Source of the DNA: Omnitrophica WOR_2 bacterium RIFCSPHIGHO2_02_FULL_52_10
Lineage (GTDB): Bacteria > Omnitrophota > Gorgyraeia > Zapsychrales > Zapsychraceae
Assembly (NCBI GenBank): GCA_001805655.1
Contig: MHGR01000050.1
Coordinates: 1-7,112 of the forward strand
Direction of reading: 5' to 3'
Length of the DNA stretch: 7,112 bases
The stretch's first letter is position 1, and each line of letters opens with the position of its first letter. This document shows, piece after piece, positions 5,708 through 7,112 of this stretch. The position numbers and the translations under genes are program-made. The notes under the pieces were generated by a model. It was not told where the DNA came from, made no database searches, and worked only from the letters and a program-made list of their open reading frames with translations.

Positions 5708-6595
5708 ATGAAGGAAGAGGGGACGTTGGAATCAATATGGCCGGGTTCAAATATTGGGAAAATTTTACACAGAAATAAATATGCATCTTTGAGTCAGATT
5801 ATTTTTTCAATTGGGATTTTTGTTCTCTTTTCTGCCTCCCATCTTCTATTCTCCATAAAAGCCATTTATGCGCAAGAATGGCAGGAAGAGAAAAGCGAGC
5901 ATTTCCTTGTCTATTACGCGAATGACCCGCAATTCGCCGAAGAGGTGTCCCGCAAGGCAGAAACATATTATAAGAAAATCGCTTCGGAGCTCGGTTATCA
6001 GAGGTATTCGGATTTTTGGACCTGGGATAAACGGGCGAAGATTTATATCTATCCGGACAGGGAATCTTTCCTAAAATCCACCGATCAGCCCCAGTGGTCG
6101 GAGGGCGTGGCGGACTATTACGCCAAAAAAATTTCGAGTTATGCCTGGAGCGAGGGATTTCTGGACGCGCTCCTCCCGCATGAAATGGCGCATTTGATTT
6201 TCCGGGACTATGTCGGATTTACGGGGGAGATCCCGTTGTGGCTGGATGAGGGCGTGGCGCAGTGGATGGAGCCGAAAAAGAGGGAGCTTGTAAAAACAGC
6301 CGTTGCCCGCATCGCCCAGCAGGGGAAACTCCTTTCGGTCGCGCGGATGATGTCCCTGGATATCCGCACGAACGAGGACGCCGAGTTTGTCGGGGCTTAT
6401 TACGTGCAGGCCGTATCCCTGGTCAGCTTCTTGGTGACCCAGTACGGCCCGACGAAATTCACGAATTTCTGCCGTCAGCTGCGCGACGGCAAGACCGTGG
6501 AAGAAGCTTTGATTTTTGTTTACCCCACATCCATTCGCGGCCTGGAAGAATTGGAAAAGAAATGGGTTCAATACATTAAGGGAGGAACGGTATGA
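5708..6595 (+). CDS. Exported peptidase MA-like (gluzincin) zinc metallopeptidase
   Basis: A 295-residue protein from ATG 5708; an in-frame ATG at 5672 would add 12 residues encoded by a tandem repeat, and TTG codons at 5726 and 5789 are further options. A hydrophobic stretch (IIFSIGIFVLFSASHLLFSI), then KAIYA before QEWQ, looks like a signal peptide with an Ala-Tyr-Ala cleavage site, so the mature protein should be outside the cytoplasm. The zinc site is HEMAH (codons at 6179-6193), followed 18 residues later by Glu in LWLDEGVAQWME (codon 6248), the gluzincin pattern HExxH...E. The surrounding sequence (EHFLVYY, then YIYPDRESFLKST) fits the Peptidase_MA family. Its stop overlaps the gspG start by four bases (ATGA), implying coupled translation. 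The substrate is unknown; processing of the pseudopilus, its cargo or the cell wall is speculative. The N-terminal part is more AT-rich than the rest. Confidence 0.8.
   Translation: MKEEGTLESIWPGSNIGKILHRNKYASLSQIIFSIGIFVLFSASHLLFSIKAIYAQEWQEEKSEHFLVYYANDPQFAEEVSRKAETYYKKIASELGYQRYSDFWTWDKRAKIYIYPDRESFLKSTDQPQWSEGVADYYAKKISSYAWSEGFLDALLPHEMAHLIFRDYVGFTGEIPLWLDEGVAQWMEPKKRELVKTAVARIAQQGKLLSVARMMSLDIRTNEDAEFVGAYYVQAVSLVSFLVTQYGPTKFTNFCRQLRDGKTVEEALIFVYPTSIRGLEELEKKWVQYIKGGTV
6581..6585 (+). promoter_or_regulatory. Ribosome binding site for gspG
   Basis: GGAGG lies six bases before ATG 6592 and nine before ATG 6595. It supports one of these two starts over the later in-frame ATGs at 6628 and 6637, which have only weak purine stretches upstream. 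It lies within the last codons of the peptidase gene. Confidence 0.65.
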
Positions 6596-7035
6596 TGAAG
6601 AGCATGCACAAAATCGGCGGGCAGCGTATGACGTTCATGCGATCGGGGTTTACGCTTATCGAATTGATGCTGGTCGTTATTATCATCGGGGCATTGTCCG
6701 CCATGGTGTTGCCCAGGTTGGTCGGGCGTTCCGAGCAGGCGCGCGTCAGCGCCACCCGGGCGGATATCAAAGCCAACATCGCCACCGCGCTGAAGTTGTA
6801 CGAGCTGGACAACGGGACTTTTCCGACCTCGGAGGAGGGGCTGGCGGCCTTGATGAGCGCCCCTCCCTCGGCGGCCAACTGGAACGGTCCTTATTTAGAA
6901 TCCAAGCCGGTGGATTCCTGGGGGAAAGAATACCAGTATAAGTCGCCCGGGACCAACCGTCCCCAGGATTACGATTTGTATTCCCTGGGCAAGGATGGGA
7001 AAGAGGGAAACGACGATATCGTGAATTGGGATTAA
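6592..7035 (+). CDS. gspG: GspG, major pseudopilin of type II secretion
   Basis: A 147-residue prepseudopilin, the usual size for GspG, which polymerises into the periplasmic pseudopilus. The type IV prepilin signature is RSG/FTLIELMLVVIIIGALSA: prepilin peptidase would cut after Gly19, leaving Phe20 at +1 and the required Glu24 at +5, followed by the hydrophobic helix. Further GspG hallmarks are PRLVGRSEQARVSATRADI, LKLYELDNGTFPTSEEGLAAL, PVDSWGKEYQY, and the calcium-site loop with YDLYSLGKDGKEG and NDDIVNW near the C-terminus (about 127-146). The leader is 19 residues from ATG 6592, longer than the common 6-10; starts at 6628 or 6637 would give shorter, more typical leaders but lack a good ribosome site. 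It overlaps the peptidase gene by four bases. The conserved calcium loop favours GspG over a type IV pilin. Confidence 0.96.
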   Translation: MMKSMHKIGGQRMTFMRSGFTLIELMLVVIIIGALSAMVLPRLVGRSEQARVSATRADIKANIATALKLYELDNGTFPTSEEGLAALMSAPPSAANWNGPYLESKPVDSWGKEYQYKSPGTNRPQDYDLYSLGKDGKEGNDDIVNWD

Positions 7036-7065
7036 TCTTTTTATTTCCGGCGGGCCTTAAAAACT

Positions 7066-7071
7066 GAGGAG
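7066..7071 (+). promoter_or_regulatory. Ribosome binding site for the gene after gspG
   Basis: GAGGAG six bases before ATG 7078, the strongest ribosome binding site in the window. It supports the reading of the last 35 bases as the beginning of a gene. The 42-base gap after gspG shows no clear terminator, so the gene is likely in the same operon. Confidence 0.6.
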
Positions 7072-7077
7072 ACAAAA

Positions 7078-7112
7078 ATGGAAAACGGGCTTTTGAGAAA
7101 ATCAGTGATTTC
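7078..7112 (+). CDS. Start of a further gene in the operon (truncated by window end)
   Basis: ATG 7078 opens a frame reading MENGLLRKSVI before the window ends, preceded by a well-placed GAGGAG. Eleven codons are too few to identify it. By position it could be another pseudopilin or secretion component, but the visible residues include no prepilin cleavage signature. I do not assign a function. Confidence 0.5.
   Translation, partial: MENGLLRKSVI

Noticed and set aside
7036..7077. Terminator after gspG
   Set aside because: The gap has a short T-rich run before a GC patch, the wrong order, and no stable stem is visible.

Overview
The window reads as a bacterial chromosome segment of moderate-to-high GC, with all recognisable genes on the + strand. 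It holds the end of an F-type ATPase operon (gamma C-terminus, then a complete beta subunit), followed by a type II secretion / type IV pilus-like operon: a free-standing MshEN-domain protein, GspE carrying a C-terminal PilZ domain, GspF, a secreted HExxH metallopeptidase-like protein, GspG, and the first codons of another gene. The divergent ATPase subunits, the PilZ-bearing assembly ATPase and the peptidase inside a gsp operon recall candidate-phylum genomes of the Omnitrophota/PVC kind. That placement is an inference from gene style; no marker gene in the window proves it.

Layout. 1-237: C-terminal end of an ATPase gamma subunit. 218-1618: beta subunit, overlapping gamma by 20 bases and keeping the known catalytic residues. 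No epsilon gene follows where one would normally lie; a 49-base AT-rich gap with a possible promoter separates it from the secretion genes. 1668-2144: a 158-residue protein made almost entirely of one MshEN (T2SSE_N) domain. 2145-4322: GspE, starting on the base after the previous stop codon. 4323-4431: a non-coding gap filled mainly by a 70-base imperfect hairpin. 4432-5649: GspF. 5650-5707: a short AT-rich junction with a 7-base tandem repeat. 5708-6595: exported gluzincin-like peptidase. 6592-7035: GspG, overlapping the peptidase by four bases. 7078-end: start of the next gene with a strong ribosome binding site. No stretch over 300 bases lacks a gene, and I see no RNA gene, CRISPR array or insertion sequence.

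Working together. GspE would power, through the membrane platform GspF, assembly of a pseudopilus whose main subunit is GspG. Two domain types known to bind cyclic-di-GMP in other proteins, MshEN and PilZ, occur three times in two adjacent genes, all with altered signature residues. This suggests that the apparatus is, or once was, under second-messenger control at several points. The peptidase, with a likely signal peptide and translational coupling to gspG, may act on or be exported by the same machine. The most notable items are the free MshEN plus GspE-PilZ arrangement, the long hairpin between gspE and gspF, and the peptidase embedded between gspF and gspG.
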